Shown in pieces: positions 40,170 to 51,828 of a DNA stretch of 64,000 nt. The notes beneath the pieces were generated by a model. The model saw only the letters and a list, made by a program, of their open reading frames with translations, made no database searches and had not been told where the DNA came from. A program made the translations under genes and the position numbers. The stretch is from NCBI RefSeq assembly GCF_004117935.1, contig NZ_SDOY01000131.1, forward strand, positions 147,799 to 211,798. Direction: 5' to 3'. Source of the stretch: Streptomyces roseicoloratus. GTDB lineage: Bacteria; Actinomycetota; Actinomycetes; Streptomycetales; Streptomycetaceae. The number at the start of each line of letters is the position of its first letter. Within the stretch, counting starts at the first letter, position 1.

Positions 40170-40628
40170 TCACACCCACCCGATGTGCGCCGCCTCCGCC
40201 TCCCAGTCGATGTGCGTCGCCTCCGTGCCGGCCGGGACCGCCTCGAAGGTCTTCGCCAGCCAGGCGCGGAGGGCCGAGCGGTCGACGTCGACCAGGACGG
40301 GGACTCCCGTGCCGCCGAGGCGGATGCGCAGCCGCCCGTCACGGCCGCCCTGCCGCAGCGGCCAGAACTGGACGTCGCCCTCGCCGCACGGCGTCCGGGT
40401 GCCGCGGTGCAGCAGTTCCCGGGAGAGCGTCCACTCGACCGCGTGCTCGCCCCGGCCGAAGCCGACCAGGACCGCCCACGGGTCGTCGGGATCGTAGGAG
40501 AACCCCACCTCGATGGGGAACTCCAGGTCGGCGTGCACCCTGCGGCCCGTCGTCCGCCACGGGGCGACCGTGGGCTCCGTCGCGGGCCAGGCCCGCCCGT
40601 CCTCGCCCCGGCGGCGCGGCTCGGACAT
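40170..40628 (-). CDS. SsgA-like sporulation/cell division protein (SALP)
   Basis: 152 aa SsgA/SsgB-family protein, found only in sporulating actinomycetes, where members help place FtsZ or remodel the wall. Family blocks: ADLEFPIEVGFSYDPDDPWA, EWTLSRELLHRGTRTPCGEG, DVQFWPLRQGG. GAGGAG lies right before the ATG. Which SALP (SsgA to SsgG) it is cannot be decided by eye; the Arg/Ala-rich head of about 25 residues is unusual. It is convergent with the P450 gene. Confidence 0.85.
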   Translation of the reverse strand: MSEPRRRGEDGRAWPATEPTVAPWRTTGRRVHADLEFPIEVGFSYDPDDPWAVLVGFGRGEHAVEWTLSRELLHRGTRTPCGEGDVQFWPLRQGGRDGRLRIRLGGTGVPVLVDVDRSALRAWLAKTFEAVPAGTEATHIDWEAEAAHIGWV

Positions 40629-40762
40629 GTCGCTCTCCTCTCGTCGACTGCGCTGTGTGCCTCTCCCCGCACGTAACCGCAGTCGCCCGACCCATGCGTG
40701 CCGGGCGGAATCCCGGCGAAATCCGTGTGCGCCGCGCCGCCGGCCCCTGGGAGCATGCGCCC

Positions 40763-42961
40763 ATGGTCCACACTCTCGAACGCCTGCTCGTACGCCACAC
40801 CCTCCGCCTCCCCGCACAGCCCGCCGCCGGCGGAGCCGGAACGCAAGGTGCCGCCGCGGCACGGCAGTTCGACGTGGCCCTGATGTCCGTCGGGTTCAAG
40901 CTCTCCGCCGAACTGTTCGCCGCGCTCTCGTCGTACGACGCGAAGACGGTCACCGCGCTCGCCGCCCGCACCCTGACCACCGTCCGCGAGCTCGTCGGCG
41001 ACCACGTCCGCCACAACACGTACTTCGTCGACTTCCCCGCCAACGTGCCCGACACCGCCGCCTTCTGGGCCGAGTGCGTCGACAGGGCGCTCGGGAACGA
41101 GGTCACCCGTCCCGGGGTCCTCGCCCAGCTCAGGGACGGTGTCGTCGACCTGCTGAGCCTGCCCGGCTACGGGCGCTACCAGCACCGCTACGAGGAGATG
41201 CTCGCCGCGCACGAGGAGCTGACCGCCTCGCCCGGCGACCGCGTCACGCTGCTGCACCTCGGCGGCACCCTCCACGACGAGGCCACCGCCCTCTACCTGG
41301 CGCTCGCCGGCAGCCGCACCCCGCTCGGCGAGGAGCACCTGGCCGACCTCGCCGTGCTCGCCCAACACCACGCCGACGGCCCGCAGCCCGAGGCGATCCC
41401 GATACGGGAGCACCGCGCCGTGGTCAACCGCGCCCGCCTCCGGGCCGGTGTCCCGCTGCTCGCCGACACCGTCACCGACGTGCTGCGCCTCGCCTGCGCC
41501 CTCTCGGGCGGCGACGTCGGGCTGCTCGAACCCACCCGGTTCCGCGCGCCGTCCCGGCCGCACCGCCGCGCCCTGCTCGCCGCCCTCGACGCGGTCGTCG
41601 CCGGAAACCCGGCGAAGCTCGCCGACGTGCCCCGGCACCGCGAGGCCTGGAAGCGGCTCGGCGAGCGGCTGCACCCGCACGAGTACCCGCAGTGGCCGCA
41701 CGCCGCCGAGGTGTTCGCCGTCGCCCGCGGCGAGCGCGAGGCACCCTCACTCGCCGGGCACGTGGAGGACCTGCTCGCCCGGAACGACGTCACGGGGGCG
41801 GCCGAACTGCTGGCCACTGCCGCGCCCGGCGTCCTCTTCCGCTCGCTGGACCGGCTGCTGCGGACGGCCGCCGACGACGCCCGGCGGGACGCCGTGCTCG
41901 CCGCCGCCGAGCGGGCCGCGCCGCGCGTGTCCGGCCGTGTCGTGCTCTCCGTACGCGACCACATCGCCAACCGCGCGGACGGGAGCGGCGGAAGCCGGAG
42001 CGGGCCGCGCCGTGTCTTCGTGAACCGGCGGGGCGCCGCCTGGGTCACCGAGGACACCCGCCCGCCGCTGCCGGCCGAGGCCCGCGAGCGGCTCGTCGCG
42101 CTCCTCGACGCCGAGACCCTGCGCCGGCTCGACGTGCCCGAGCGGCTGCTCGTCGACCCGGCCGTCCTGGACGTGGCGCTGCCGCTCAGCGGCCGGGCCG
42201 CGGCGGCCGGCATCGGCACCCTGCCGCGCGGCTCCGTCTCGCCGGTCGACGGCGACCTGCTGCGCTTCTTCACGTACTGGAAGCAGTCCGCCCACCGGAC
42301 CGACCACGATCTGTCCGCGCTGGTCCTGGACGCCGACTACGACGCGGTGACCTGGCTGTCGTACACCGCGCTCAGTTCGGTCGAAGGCGTGCACTCCGGG
42401 GACATCACCAACGCCCCGGACGGGGCCTCGGAGTTCATCGAGCTGCGGCTCGGCGCCGTGCGCGGCGACTTCGTCGTGCCGCAGGTGCACGTCTACAGCG
42501 GCGAGCACTTCGAGGCGGTCGAGGAGTCCTTCTTCGGCTTCATGACGCGCGACGCCGACCAGGGCGGCGCACCCTTCGAACCGCGCACCGTGCGCATGAA
42601 GTCCGACCTGCGCGGTCCCGGCCGGATCGCCCTGCCGCTCGCCTTCCAGCGCGACGAGGAGGGCCGCTGGAAGGCCCGCTGGCTGCACCTGTACCTCAGG
42701 GGCGAGCCGCAGGAGAACCGCGTGGAGGAGAACGTGCTCACCTTCGCGGTGCTGCTGCGCGGCCTGGTCGAGCGCACCCCGCTGACCGTCCGGCACCTCA
42801 CGGAGCTGATGACGGGGGCGGGCGCGCGCACCCAGCCGTGGGACGGCCGGACGGTGCCGGACGAGCCCGTCACCTTCATCGGCCTGGAACGGCCGGACGG
42901 CCTGCCGGCGGGATCGCGGGTGATCACGCCGGAAAATCTCCGCGACCTGATCCCGGCCTGA
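40763..42961 (+). CDS. Large TerD-family-like protein (MXAN_6230/SCO0854-like)
   Basis: 732 aa soluble protein. The first 600 residues are helical repeats (for example SGDRVTLLHLGGTLHDEAT-like and TVTDVLRLACALSGGDVGLL). The C-terminal third has TerD features: HDLSALVLDADYDAVTWLSY, GDITNAPDGASEFIELRL and VEESFFGFMTRD. It resembles the family named MXAN_6230/SCO0854, but I see no RING finger at the N-terminus, so the match is partial. TerD proteins bind calcium and act in stress or development. GGGAG is nine bases before the ATG. Divergent from the SsgA-like gene. Confidence 0.65.
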   Translation: MVHTLERLLVRHTLRLPAQPAAGGAGTQGAAAARQFDVALMSVGFKLSAELFAALSSYDAKTVTALAARTLTTVRELVGDHVRHNTYFVDFPANVPDTAAFWAECVDRALGNEVTRPGVLAQLRDGVVDLLSLPGYGRYQHRYEEMLAAHEELTASPGDRVTLLHLGGTLHDEATALYLALAGSRTPLGEEHLADLAVLAQHHADGPQPEAIPIREHRAVVNRARLRAGVPLLADTVTDVLRLACALSGGDVGLLEPTRFRAPSRPHRRALLAALDAVVAGNPAKLADVPRHREAWKRLGERLHPHEYPQWPHAAEVFAVARGEREAPSLAGHVEDLLARNDVTGAAELLATAAPGVLFRSLDRLLRTAADDARRDAVLAAAERAAPRVSGRVVLSVRDHIANRADGSGGSRSGPRRVFVNRRGAAWVTEDTRPPLPAEARERLVALLDAETLRRLDVPERLLVDPAVLDVALPLSGRAAAAGIGTLPRGSVSPVDGDLLRFFTYWKQSAHRTDHDLSALVLDADYDAVTWLSYTALSSVEGVHSGDITNAPDGASEFIELRLGAVRGDFVVPQVHVYSGEHFEAVEESFFGFMTRDADQGGAPFEPRTVRMKSDLRGPGRIALPLAFQRDEEGRWKARWLHLYLRGEPQENRVEENVLTFAVLLRGLVERTPLTVRHLTELMTGAGARTQPWDGRTVPDEPVTFIGLERPDGLPAGSRVITPENLRDLIPA

Positions 42962-43079
42962 GTGTTAGGTTCTTCCCGGGGCGAGGCCATGAACGGGCTT
43001 CCTTCTCACGAATTCCCATCGTCCCTAGTCCGTTCGCTCTCCTCGCCCCACCCACTCCCCGCGCCGGCTCGCGGCGCCT

Positions 43080-45458
43080 TCAGGCCCTGGCCAGCAGGGC
43101 CACCGGCCGCGCCTCGAACAGCTCGGCCAGCTTCACCGGCGTGTCCGCGCCGCCGGTGAACTCCCGTACTCCGTCCAGGACGTCGAGCCACCGGCCGTCC
43201 GGCAGGGCGAGCGCCGTGTCCTGCCAGCCGCCCGCCTCCGCGAGGCGCAGCGGCAGCCGCGTCACCGCCGTCAGGACCCGGTCCGCGCGGCGGAACGCCA
43301 GGCAGTGCGGGGCGGCCGGGCCGTACGCCGCCAGCGGGTGGTAGCCCCCGCCGGGGCCGAACGCGTCCGGGTGCTCCCGGCGCAGCCGCAGGGCCGCCCG
43401 CACCAGAACCGTCTTGTCGTCGTCCGGGCCCGGCGCGTACGGCGCGCGGTTGTCCGGGTCGACGAGCGCGCGGTACTCCCGCTCCGTGTTCTGGTACAGC
43501 TCGGGCACGCCCGGCATGGTCAGCTGGACCAGCGTGGCGCCGAGGACGTGGGCCCGGATGTGCGGTTCCAGGGCGGAGGCCCACGCGGAGGCGCGCAGCG
43601 GGACCCGGCCCGGGCCGGCCGCCACGAACTCGGTCACGGCCCGCTCGTACGCCGGGTCCGGCTCGGTCCAGGAGGTGTGCAGGCCCGCCTCGCGTACGGA
43701 CTTGAGGACGGCGGGTCCGAGCCGGTCCGGGTCCGGGGAGCCGAAGCCGAAGGCGGTCTGCCAGGCCGTCCACGCCAGGTGCGGTTCGGGGGCCGGGACC
43801 CCGGCGAGCTCCTCCAGGAGCTCAGCCCAGCGCCGCGGACACTGCGACAGGACGGCGATCGCGGCCCGTACGTCGGCGCTGCGCTTGGTGTCATGGGTGG
43901 TGAGGACGGTGCCGGTGGCCGGCCAGTCGCGGGCGAGCCGGGCGCAGAACGCGTGGAACTCCTCGGGCGGGACCGCGGGCCGGCCCGGGTCGCCGCCGAC
44001 CTCGTTCGCCGAGAGCAGCGGCGTGTAGCGGTAGAAGGCGGTGTCCTCCACGGACTTGGCGCGCAGTGCGGACGAGGTCTGCGCGAACCGGGCCCGGAAC
44101 GCCCGGTGTTCCGGGCCGTCGCCGAGGGCACCCAGGGCCAGGCCGCGGATCACGTCGACCGCCGCCGCCTCCTCCGGCACGGCGAACGCCGCCTTGGCGC
44201 CGCGCGCCGCCTCCGGGGTGAGGACCTCGTCGCCTCCGGTGCGGTAGGTGCGGTAGACCGGGACGCGGACGAGGAGTTCGCGGATCGCGGTGTGCAGCGC
44301 CCAGGGCGCGTGGTCGCGCAGCCCGGGGTCGGCGGCGCAGATCCGGTCCGCGATCCGGGTCAGCGCGGAGGTCTCGGCGGTCAGCTCGTGCGTCACCACC
44401 TTGTACGCGGCGCGGCGCGCGGTCGCCTCCCAGTAGCCGCCCCTGTCTCCGGCCCGGCCCGCGAACGCGCGGTAGACGTCGGCGAGTTCGTCGGCGCCCA
44501 CCGGGTCGGTGAAGATCCCGTCGACGTATCGGAGCGCGTCGTAGCCGGTGGTGCCGGCCACGGGCCAGGAGGCGGGGAGCGGTTCGCCGCCGGTGAGGAT
44601 CTTCTCCACGACCGTCCAGCACCGTCCGCCCGTCGCCTCGGCGAGCCGCTCCAGATAGCCCTCGGGGTCGGCGAGCCCGTCCGGGTGGTCGATCCGCAGC
44701 CCGTCGACGACGCCGTCCGCCACCAGCTCGACGATCTTCGCGTGGGTCGCGTCGAACACCTCCGGGTCCTCGACGCGTACGCCGATCAGGTCCGAGATGG
44801 TGAAGAAGCGGCGGTAGTTGAGCTCGGTGCGGGCGAGCCGCCACCACGCGAGGCGGTACCACTGGGCGTCCAGGAGCTCGTCGAGAGGCAGGCACCCCGT
44901 GCCGGCGCGCAGTGGGAACTCCTGCCCGTCGAGGGTGAGCACGCCGTCCGTGACCCGCATCCGGTCCCGTACCTCGGAGAGCCGGGCGGGCAGCACCGGC
45001 AGCAGCATCCGTCCGTCGCCCGCGTCCCAGTCGACGTCGAACCAGCGGGCGTACGGCGACTCCGGGCCCTCGCGCAGCACCTCCCGCAGCGCGTGGTTGT
45101 GCCGGGGCGAGGCCGCCATGTGGTTGGGCACGAGGTCGACGACCAGCCCGAGGCCGTGCGCCCGGGCCGTCGCGGCCAGCGCCCGCAGCCCCTCCTCGCC
45201 GCCGAGCTCGGCCCGTACGGAGCGGTGGTCGGTCACGTCGTAGCCGTGGGTGGAGCCGGGCACCGCTTCGAGCACCGGTGAGAGGTGGAGGTGCGAGACG
45301 CCGAGCGCGGCCAGGTGGGGCACGGCCCGCTCGGCGGCGGCGAACGGGAACTCCGGCTGGAGCTGGAGCCGGTAGGTCGCGGAGGGCAGGGCGGGTTCCG
45401 GGAGCGGACCGGGTGAGCGGGAGCCGGGTGCGGGGGAGCCCGTCGAGAAGGACGTCAT
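43080..45458 (-). CDS. treY: Malto-oligosyltrehalose synthase
   Basis: 792 aa GH13 enzyme that converts the reducing end of maltodextrins to a trehalose linkage. It starts with ATYRLQLQPEFPF and HLHLSPVLEAVPGSTHGYD, has VVDLVPNHMA (region I), DGLRIDHPDGLADPEGYL (nucleophile Asp), WTVVEKIL (acid Glu) and LTTHDTKRSADVRAA (region IV with TreY-typical DTKRS). The length is typical. ATG at 45458 has no strong ribosome binding site. It is downstream of glgX on the same strand, 289 bp apart. Confidence 0.94.
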   Translation of the reverse strand: MTSFSTGSPAPGSRSPGPLPEPALPSATYRLQLQPEFPFAAAERAVPHLAALGVSHLHLSPVLEAVPGSTHGYDVTDHRSVRAELGGEEGLRALAATARAHGLGLVVDLVPNHMAASPRHNHALREVLREGPESPYARWFDVDWDAGDGRMLLPVLPARLSEVRDRMRVTDGVLTLDGQEFPLRAGTGCLPLDELLDAQWYRLAWWRLARTELNYRRFFTISDLIGVRVEDPEVFDATHAKIVELVADGVVDGLRIDHPDGLADPEGYLERLAEATGGRCWTVVEKILTGGEPLPASWPVAGTTGYDALRYVDGIFTDPVGADELADVYRAFAGRAGDRGGYWEATARRAAYKVVTHELTAETSALTRIADRICAADPGLRDHAPWALHTAIRELLVRVPVYRTYRTGGDEVLTPEAARGAKAAFAVPEEAAAVDVIRGLALGALGDGPEHRAFRARFAQTSSALRAKSVEDTAFYRYTPLLSANEVGGDPGRPAVPPEEFHAFCARLARDWPATGTVLTTHDTKRSADVRAAIAVLSQCPRRWAELLEELAGVPAPEPHLAWTAWQTAFGFGSPDPDRLGPAVLKSVREAGLHTSWTEPDPAYERAVTEFVAAGPGRVPLRASAWASALEPHIRAHVLGATLVQLTMPGVPELYQNTEREYRALVDPDNRAPYAPGPDDDKTVLVRAALRLRREHPDAFGPGGGYHPLAAYGPAAPHCLAFRRADRVLTAVTRLPLRLAEAGGWQDTALALPDGRWLDVLDGVREFTGGADTPVKLAELFEARPVALLARA

Positions 45459-45747
45459 GCGAACGTACGTACCCCGCGCGGAGGCTTCTCTGTCATCGTC
45501 CCCCGCCCCCGTTCGGGTGTGTCGCGATACGTTCGCACGCGGATCCGGACACGGCGCTCGCACGACGACGGCGGGCCCCGCCGCGGGCGGCGGCACCCGA
45601 ACCACCCGTTCGAGTGCCGCCGAACGGCCGCGCCGTGCCCGGTCCGCCCACGCCCGGTCCGCACGCCCGGTCCGCCCGCGTCGGCCGCCGGCTTCCGCCC
45701 GCCCGCGCCGCCGGCCGCCCGCGTCCGTCCGCCCGGCCCGGCGGAGG
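45459..45747. other. 289-bp gap between glgX and treY
   Basis: No gene. The right half (about 45640-45740) consists of CCGCCCG/CCGGTCCG-type repeats; the left part should hold the treY promoter, but no clear -35/-10 pair is seen. Confidence 0.5.
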
Positions 45748-47868
<2,121 letters not shown>

Positions 47869-47947
47869 AGGCGAAACTCTTCCACTTCTGATCCGGGGGC
47901 AAGGGGGGTGACTCGGCCAGATCCTGCCCGAAACCGGGGCAACCTCC

Positions 47948-47967
47948 TAGGACGTCGACCCGTCCTA
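47948..47967. promoter_or_regulatory. Inverted repeat in glgX divergent promoter region
   Basis: TAGGACG and CGTCCTA form a 7-bp inverted repeat with a 6-bp centre, between glgX and the secreted protein gene. Possible operator. Confidence 0.3.
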
Positions 47968-48017
47968 CCGGGTGACCACACCTCATAGGGGGAAAGATTG
48001 AGGAATTGGGGGGAAGT

Positions 48018-48869
48018 GTGTACGAATTAGTGCGCCGCCACCTGGGGAAGGTGGTGGCCGGCGCCGCCATGGCGGTGACCGGCACCGCGGTCGCCGTCGC
48101 CGTCACCCTGCCGGGCAGCGCCGGAGCCGACGAAGCCCCGCGCGTCGCCTCCGCCGCTCCGGGCTCGACCACGTCCGGGACGTCCGGCACCGCCGGCACG
48201 ACGGACGCCGCACGGGGCGACGGCCCGGCACCGGGCCCCGCGACCCTGGCCTCCGCACCACCCGAGGGAGCCAAGGGCGTGGGCACCGATCCGCTCACCG
48301 ACGACGAACTGGAGCGGGCCGAGGCCCTGGCGCTGACCCCGCCGGCCGCCGCCGCACAGCGCGACGCGCGGCGGAACGCCGAGGGCGGCAGGGGACCGCA
48401 GCACCTCGCGACCGAACTCGCCGACCCGGCACCGGGCGAGCGGAGCGGCGGGCCGCGGCGCGCCGTGGTCCGCTTCTACGACTACGGCCGTGACGAGCTC
48501 CTCACCCGCACCGTCAACCTCGACACCGGAAAGGTCGAGCGGTCCGGCGCCCAGCGCGGCGTCCAGCCCTCGGCCCACCCCGAGGAGCTCCGCGCCGCGC
48601 TGCGGCTGATCCTCGACAGCCCGCTCGGCAAGGGCGTCAAGGAGGACTACGAGGACGCCACCGGCAAGGAACTCACCTCCACCGACCAGCTCTGGTTCAA
48701 CGGCGACGTCTACCGCACGTACCGCGAGGAGAACGTGCCGCCGCAGCTGGCGAAGTGCGGTGAGCACCGGTGCGTCCGGCTCGTGACCAAGGTGCTCAAC
48801 GGTGCCTGGATCGACACCCGCGGCCTCGTCGTCGACCTCAGCGCCAGGACCGTCACCCGCGTCGGCTGA
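48018..48869 (+). CDS. Secreted protein resembling N-terminal domain of copper amine oxidase
   Basis: 283 aa exported protein: a short basic start with RRHLGKVV, hydrophobic core (AVTGTAVAVAVTLPG), a low-complexity linker, then a globular domain from about residue 85. The segment RRAVVRFYDYGRDELLTRTV and GVQPSAHPEELRAALRLILD with DTRGLVVDLSARTVTRV is reminiscent of the N2/N3 domains of copper amine oxidases. The next gene encodes a catalytic-domain protein lacking these domains. GTG start after GGGGGGAA; TTG four codons earlier is possible. The pairing is an inference. Confidence 0.6.
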   Translation: MYELVRRHLGKVVAGAAMAVTGTAVAVAVTLPGSAGADEAPRVASAAPGSTTSGTSGTAGTTDAARGDGPAPGPATLASAPPEGAKGVGTDPLTDDELERAEALALTPPAAAAQRDARRNAEGGRGPQHLATELADPAPGERSGGPRRAVVRFYDYGRDELLTRTVNLDTGKVERSGAQRGVQPSAHPEELRAALRLILDSPLGKGVKEDYEDATGKELTSTDQLWFNGDVYRTYREENVPPQLAKCGEHRCVRLVTKVLNGAWIDTRGLVVDLSARTVTRVG

Positions 48870-49025
48870 CCGGCCGGGCGCCGGCGGCCGACCGGAGCCG
48901 GCCGACCACCGCGCCCCGGCCCATCACCGCGCGCCGACCGGCCGACCGATCACCGCGCGCCGGCCGACCACAGGCGCGCCGGCCGACCACCGGCGCGTCC
49001 ATCCGTACCGAGGGAGTACGCATCC

Positions 49026-50357
49026 ATGTCCCTGTCCGCACCGTCCTCCCGGCGAAGCCGGCCCGCCCGCGCCGCGGGTGCCGCGCTCGCCGCCTGCGTC
49101 TTACTGGGCACCCTCGCCACCACCGCGGGCGCCACCACGGCCGCCGCCGCGCCCGCGGCCCCCGCCGCACCGACCGCGCCGGCGCCCGCCGACTGCTCCG
49201 CCGCCTACCGCGTCCAGCAGAAGCTCGACGGCGGCACCGTCTGGCGGATGTGCTGGCGCTACTCGACCGACTCCGGACTGATCCTGGACAAGGTCACCTA
49301 CCAGCCGCCCGGCGAACCCGCCCCGATCAGGGTCCTGAACAGCGCCAAGCTCGCCCAGATCCACGTCCCGTACGACGACGGCAACGCCGAGTACGACGAC
49401 CTGACCGGCGCCGGCTTCGGCTGGGGCCTGCAGAACCTCAAGCCCGGCGAGTGCCCCGGCGGCACCATCACCTCCGTGAAGGTCCCCGAGGTGGGCAAGG
49501 TCAACGGCCTGTGCACCACCACCCGGGCCCGCGGCCACGCCTACCGGATGGCCGCCGACACCGGCTCCAAGGTCTGGCAGGCCCAGGGCAAGGACCTGCT
49601 CGTCTACACCGTGAACAAGGTCGGCTGGTACGAGTACATCAGCGAGTGGCGGTTCTCCTCCGACGGCACCATCGGCATGAACGTCGGCGCCACCGGCAGC
49701 CTCTCGCCCGTCGACTACAACGCGACCGACGGCCGCGGCTGGCCCATCGGCAAGGGCGCCCGCGACTACGCCACCAGCCACGCCCACAACGTCTTCTGGA
49801 AGCTGGACTTCGGGCTCGACGGCAGCGACAAGGGGCGCGTCGAACAGTTCGACTCCAAGGTGACGCCGCCCGCCGGGGACGGCAGCCCGACGGTGAAGAC
49901 CACCCGGACCGTCGTCACCAGGGAACTCGCCGGTGACGCCCGGAACATGCGCTGGTGGCGGGTGGTCAGCGACACCGGCAAGAACAAGGACGGCCACGCG
50001 CGCTCGTACGAGATCGTGCCGGGTCACACCCACACCTACGCCGGCCGCCCGTTCACCCGGCACGACGTCTACTTCACCCAGGCCCGCGCCTGCGAGCAGT
50101 TCGCCAGCAACAACATCCTGGACTGCGGACAGGGCGCGCCCGACAGCGTGGACAAGTGGGTCAACGGCGAGACGCTGAAGAACCCGGCGGTGTGGGTCAA
50201 CATCGGGTTCCACCACATCGCCCGCGACGAGGACCAGCAGCCGATGCCGGTCCACTGGCAGGGATTCCAGCTCGCGCCCAGGGACGTAACCGCTATGAAT
50301 CCGCTCACTCCGGCCGATCTCGCCGGTCAGAACGGTGCCCCGAACCTGGGGAGTTGA
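49026..50357 (+). CDS. Copper amine oxidase catalytic-domain protein, secreted
   Basis: 443 aa with a long Ala-rich signal (1-43). The domain matches the C-terminal part of copper amine oxidases: Cu ligands H252-x-H254 (TSHAHNVFW) and H397 (FHHIARDEDQQPMP), and the cofactor tyrosine Y202 in GWYEY. The usual TPQ motif is NY(D/E)Y; here Asn is replaced by Trp201, so self-processing needs testing. Full-length enzymes have 640-720 aa; the missing N2/N3 domains may be supplied by the upstream gene (156 bp apart). Substrate unknown. Confidence 0.75.
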   Translation: MSLSAPSSRRSRPARAAGAALAACVLLGTLATTAGATTAAAAPAAPAAPTAPAPADCSAAYRVQQKLDGGTVWRMCWRYSTDSGLILDKVTYQPPGEPAPIRVLNSAKLAQIHVPYDDGNAEYDDLTGAGFGWGLQNLKPGECPGGTITSVKVPEVGKVNGLCTTTRARGHAYRMAADTGSKVWQAQGKDLLVYTVNKVGWYEYISEWRFSSDGTIGMNVGATGSLSPVDYNATDGRGWPIGKGARDYATSHAHNVFWKLDFGLDGSDKGRVEQFDSKVTPPAGDGSPTVKTTRTVVTRELAGDARNMRWWRVVSDTGKNKDGHARSYEIVPGHTHTYAGRPFTRHDVYFTQARACEQFASNNILDCGQGAPDSVDKWVNGETLKNPAVWVNIGFHHIARDEDQQPMPVHWQGFQLAPRDVTAMNPLTPADLAGQNGAPNLGS

Positions 50358-50500
50358 GCAAAGCCACCGGCGATCCTGCTGCATCGCCTCCCGCTACCGG
50401 AGTACCCTTCCTTGATCGTTGAGGATCATTGTCAGATGGTAGTTCCCGCCGTTGACCCAGTCGGCGGAACGGGTGTCCGGGAGCAGAAGGCGGTGCGCGG

Positions 50501-51751
50501 GTGAGCTCGGGAGGTCTGGAGCTGCCCCCAGGCGAGGCGGGTCACGACGGGGGACCGGCCGAGCCCGCGGAGGCGCCGCCCGGCGCGGTCTCCGTCGCCC
50601 GGCCCGTCGAGATCGGCGCCGAGCTGGAGTGGGGCGCGGAGGCGTGGAGCGAGGTGCGCACCCGGGCCCAGCGGGCCGGCCGCGCCTACATCTGGCTGAA
50701 TCTGGTCGAGCAGCGGCTGCGGGCCGTCGTCGCCGCCGTGCTGCGTCCGGTGTACGAGCCGGTGCACGGCGAGGAGTGGGTGGTGGCCGCGGCCGGGCCC
50801 GCCGGGCAGGAGTGGGTCCAGCGGGCGGTGGCCGTCCGCGAGGTCTCGCGCCGCAAGGGCTATCTGCTGGACCCGGCCGACGACAACGTGCTGAGCTTCC
50901 TCACGCTTCCGCAGCTGCGGGAGCTGATGGTGCAGCACTGGCCGTGCTTCGAGCCGTACTTCGACGACCGGCGCGAGGTCGAACTCGCCCTGGACGAGCT
51001 GGAGGTGACCCGCAACGTCGTCTCCCGCAACCGGGCCCTGTCGCTGACCGTGCTCGCCCAGTCCGAGCGGGCCTCGGCCCGGCTCCTGGAGATCCTCGGG
51101 AGCGGGGCCGGGGTGCCGTCGGCCGACCGGCTGCCGGTCGACGCCGTCGAGGACCTGGTCGGCGACCGGTACGCGGACGTGGTCTCCGTCCACCCCGACC
51201 GGGTCAGGCTCCAGCGGCAGCTGCCGGCCGAGGACCTGTTCGGCGGCGCCCGCCGGCTCGACGCCACGGGCATAGGCCTGAACCTCCTGGTGCAGAACTT
51301 CTCCGGCCGCCGCATGGTCCGGCTCGCCGAGTCGGGCTGCCGCATACGGCTCCTCTTCCTCAACCCGGCGAGCAGCGCCGTCAAGCGGCGCGAGCGGGAG
51401 CTCGGCCTGAAGAAGGGCGAGCTCAGCCGTGCGGTCGAGATGAACATCCTCCACATGCGCCGGGTCCGCTCCAAGCTGCGCGACCCGGGTGCCTTCCAGA
51501 TCCACGTCTTCGACGAGACGCCGCGCTTCACCGCCTACCTCGTGGACGGCGACGGCCCCGACGGCGTGGCCGTCGTCCAGACGTACCTGCGCAAGGCCCG
51601 CGGCATGGAGGCCCCGGTCCTGGTACTCCGCGGCGGCCGCAACGTGGTCCGCTCGGGGCACGGTGACGACGGAACGGGCGAACACGGACTTTTCGCGACA
51701 TACCGGGAGGAGTTCGAGTCGGTCTGGCTCGACTCCCGCCCGGTCTCCTGA
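50501..51751 (+). CDS. SAV2148-type HEPN domain protein
   Basis: 416 aa soluble protein. I recognise it as the SAV2148 family: IWLNLVEQRLRAVVAAVLRP and WVVAAAGPAGQEWVQRAVAV in the first half, VTRNVVSRNRALSLTVLAQ around 169-187, and a C-terminal alpha/beta domain (RLAESGCRIRLLFLNPASSA, EMNILHMRRV). HEPN proteins are often RNases with RNxxxH; here the matching place reads RNVVSRN without His, so activity is uncertain. GTG start with GAAGG upstream. A DnaQ-like exonuclease follows after 77 bp. Confidence 0.8.
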   Translation: MSSGGLELPPGEAGHDGGPAEPAEAPPGAVSVARPVEIGAELEWGAEAWSEVRTRAQRAGRAYIWLNLVEQRLRAVVAAVLRPVYEPVHGEEWVVAAAGPAGQEWVQRAVAVREVSRRKGYLLDPADDNVLSFLTLPQLRELMVQHWPCFEPYFDDRREVELALDELEVTRNVVSRNRALSLTVLAQSERASARLLEILGSGAGVPSADRLPVDAVEDLVGDRYADVVSVHPDRVRLQRQLPAEDLFGGARRLDATGIGLNLLVQNFSGRRMVRLAESGCRIRLLFLNPASSAVKRRERELGLKKGELSRAVEMNILHMRRVRSKLRDPGAFQIHVFDETPRFTAYLVDGDGPDGVAVVQTYLRKARGMEAPVLVLRGGRNVVRSGHGDDGTGEHGLFATYREEFESVWLDSRPVS

Positions 51752-51828
51752 CCCCGCCCGGACGGCGTTGTCAGTGCGGCGTGCGAGGGTGTGCACACCA
51801 ACGGGGGAGATCACGTAAGGAGGACCCG

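Noticed and set aside
40763..42961. RING finger in the TerD-like protein
   Set aside because: No CxxC...CxH pattern is found at the N-terminus, so I did not claim the RING domain of the SCO0854-type family.
42978..43049. GGGGCGAGG and CCTCGCCCC as a terminator between convergent TerD-like and treY genes
   Set aside because: The 9-bp arms are 54 bp apart, too far for a convincing intrinsic terminator.
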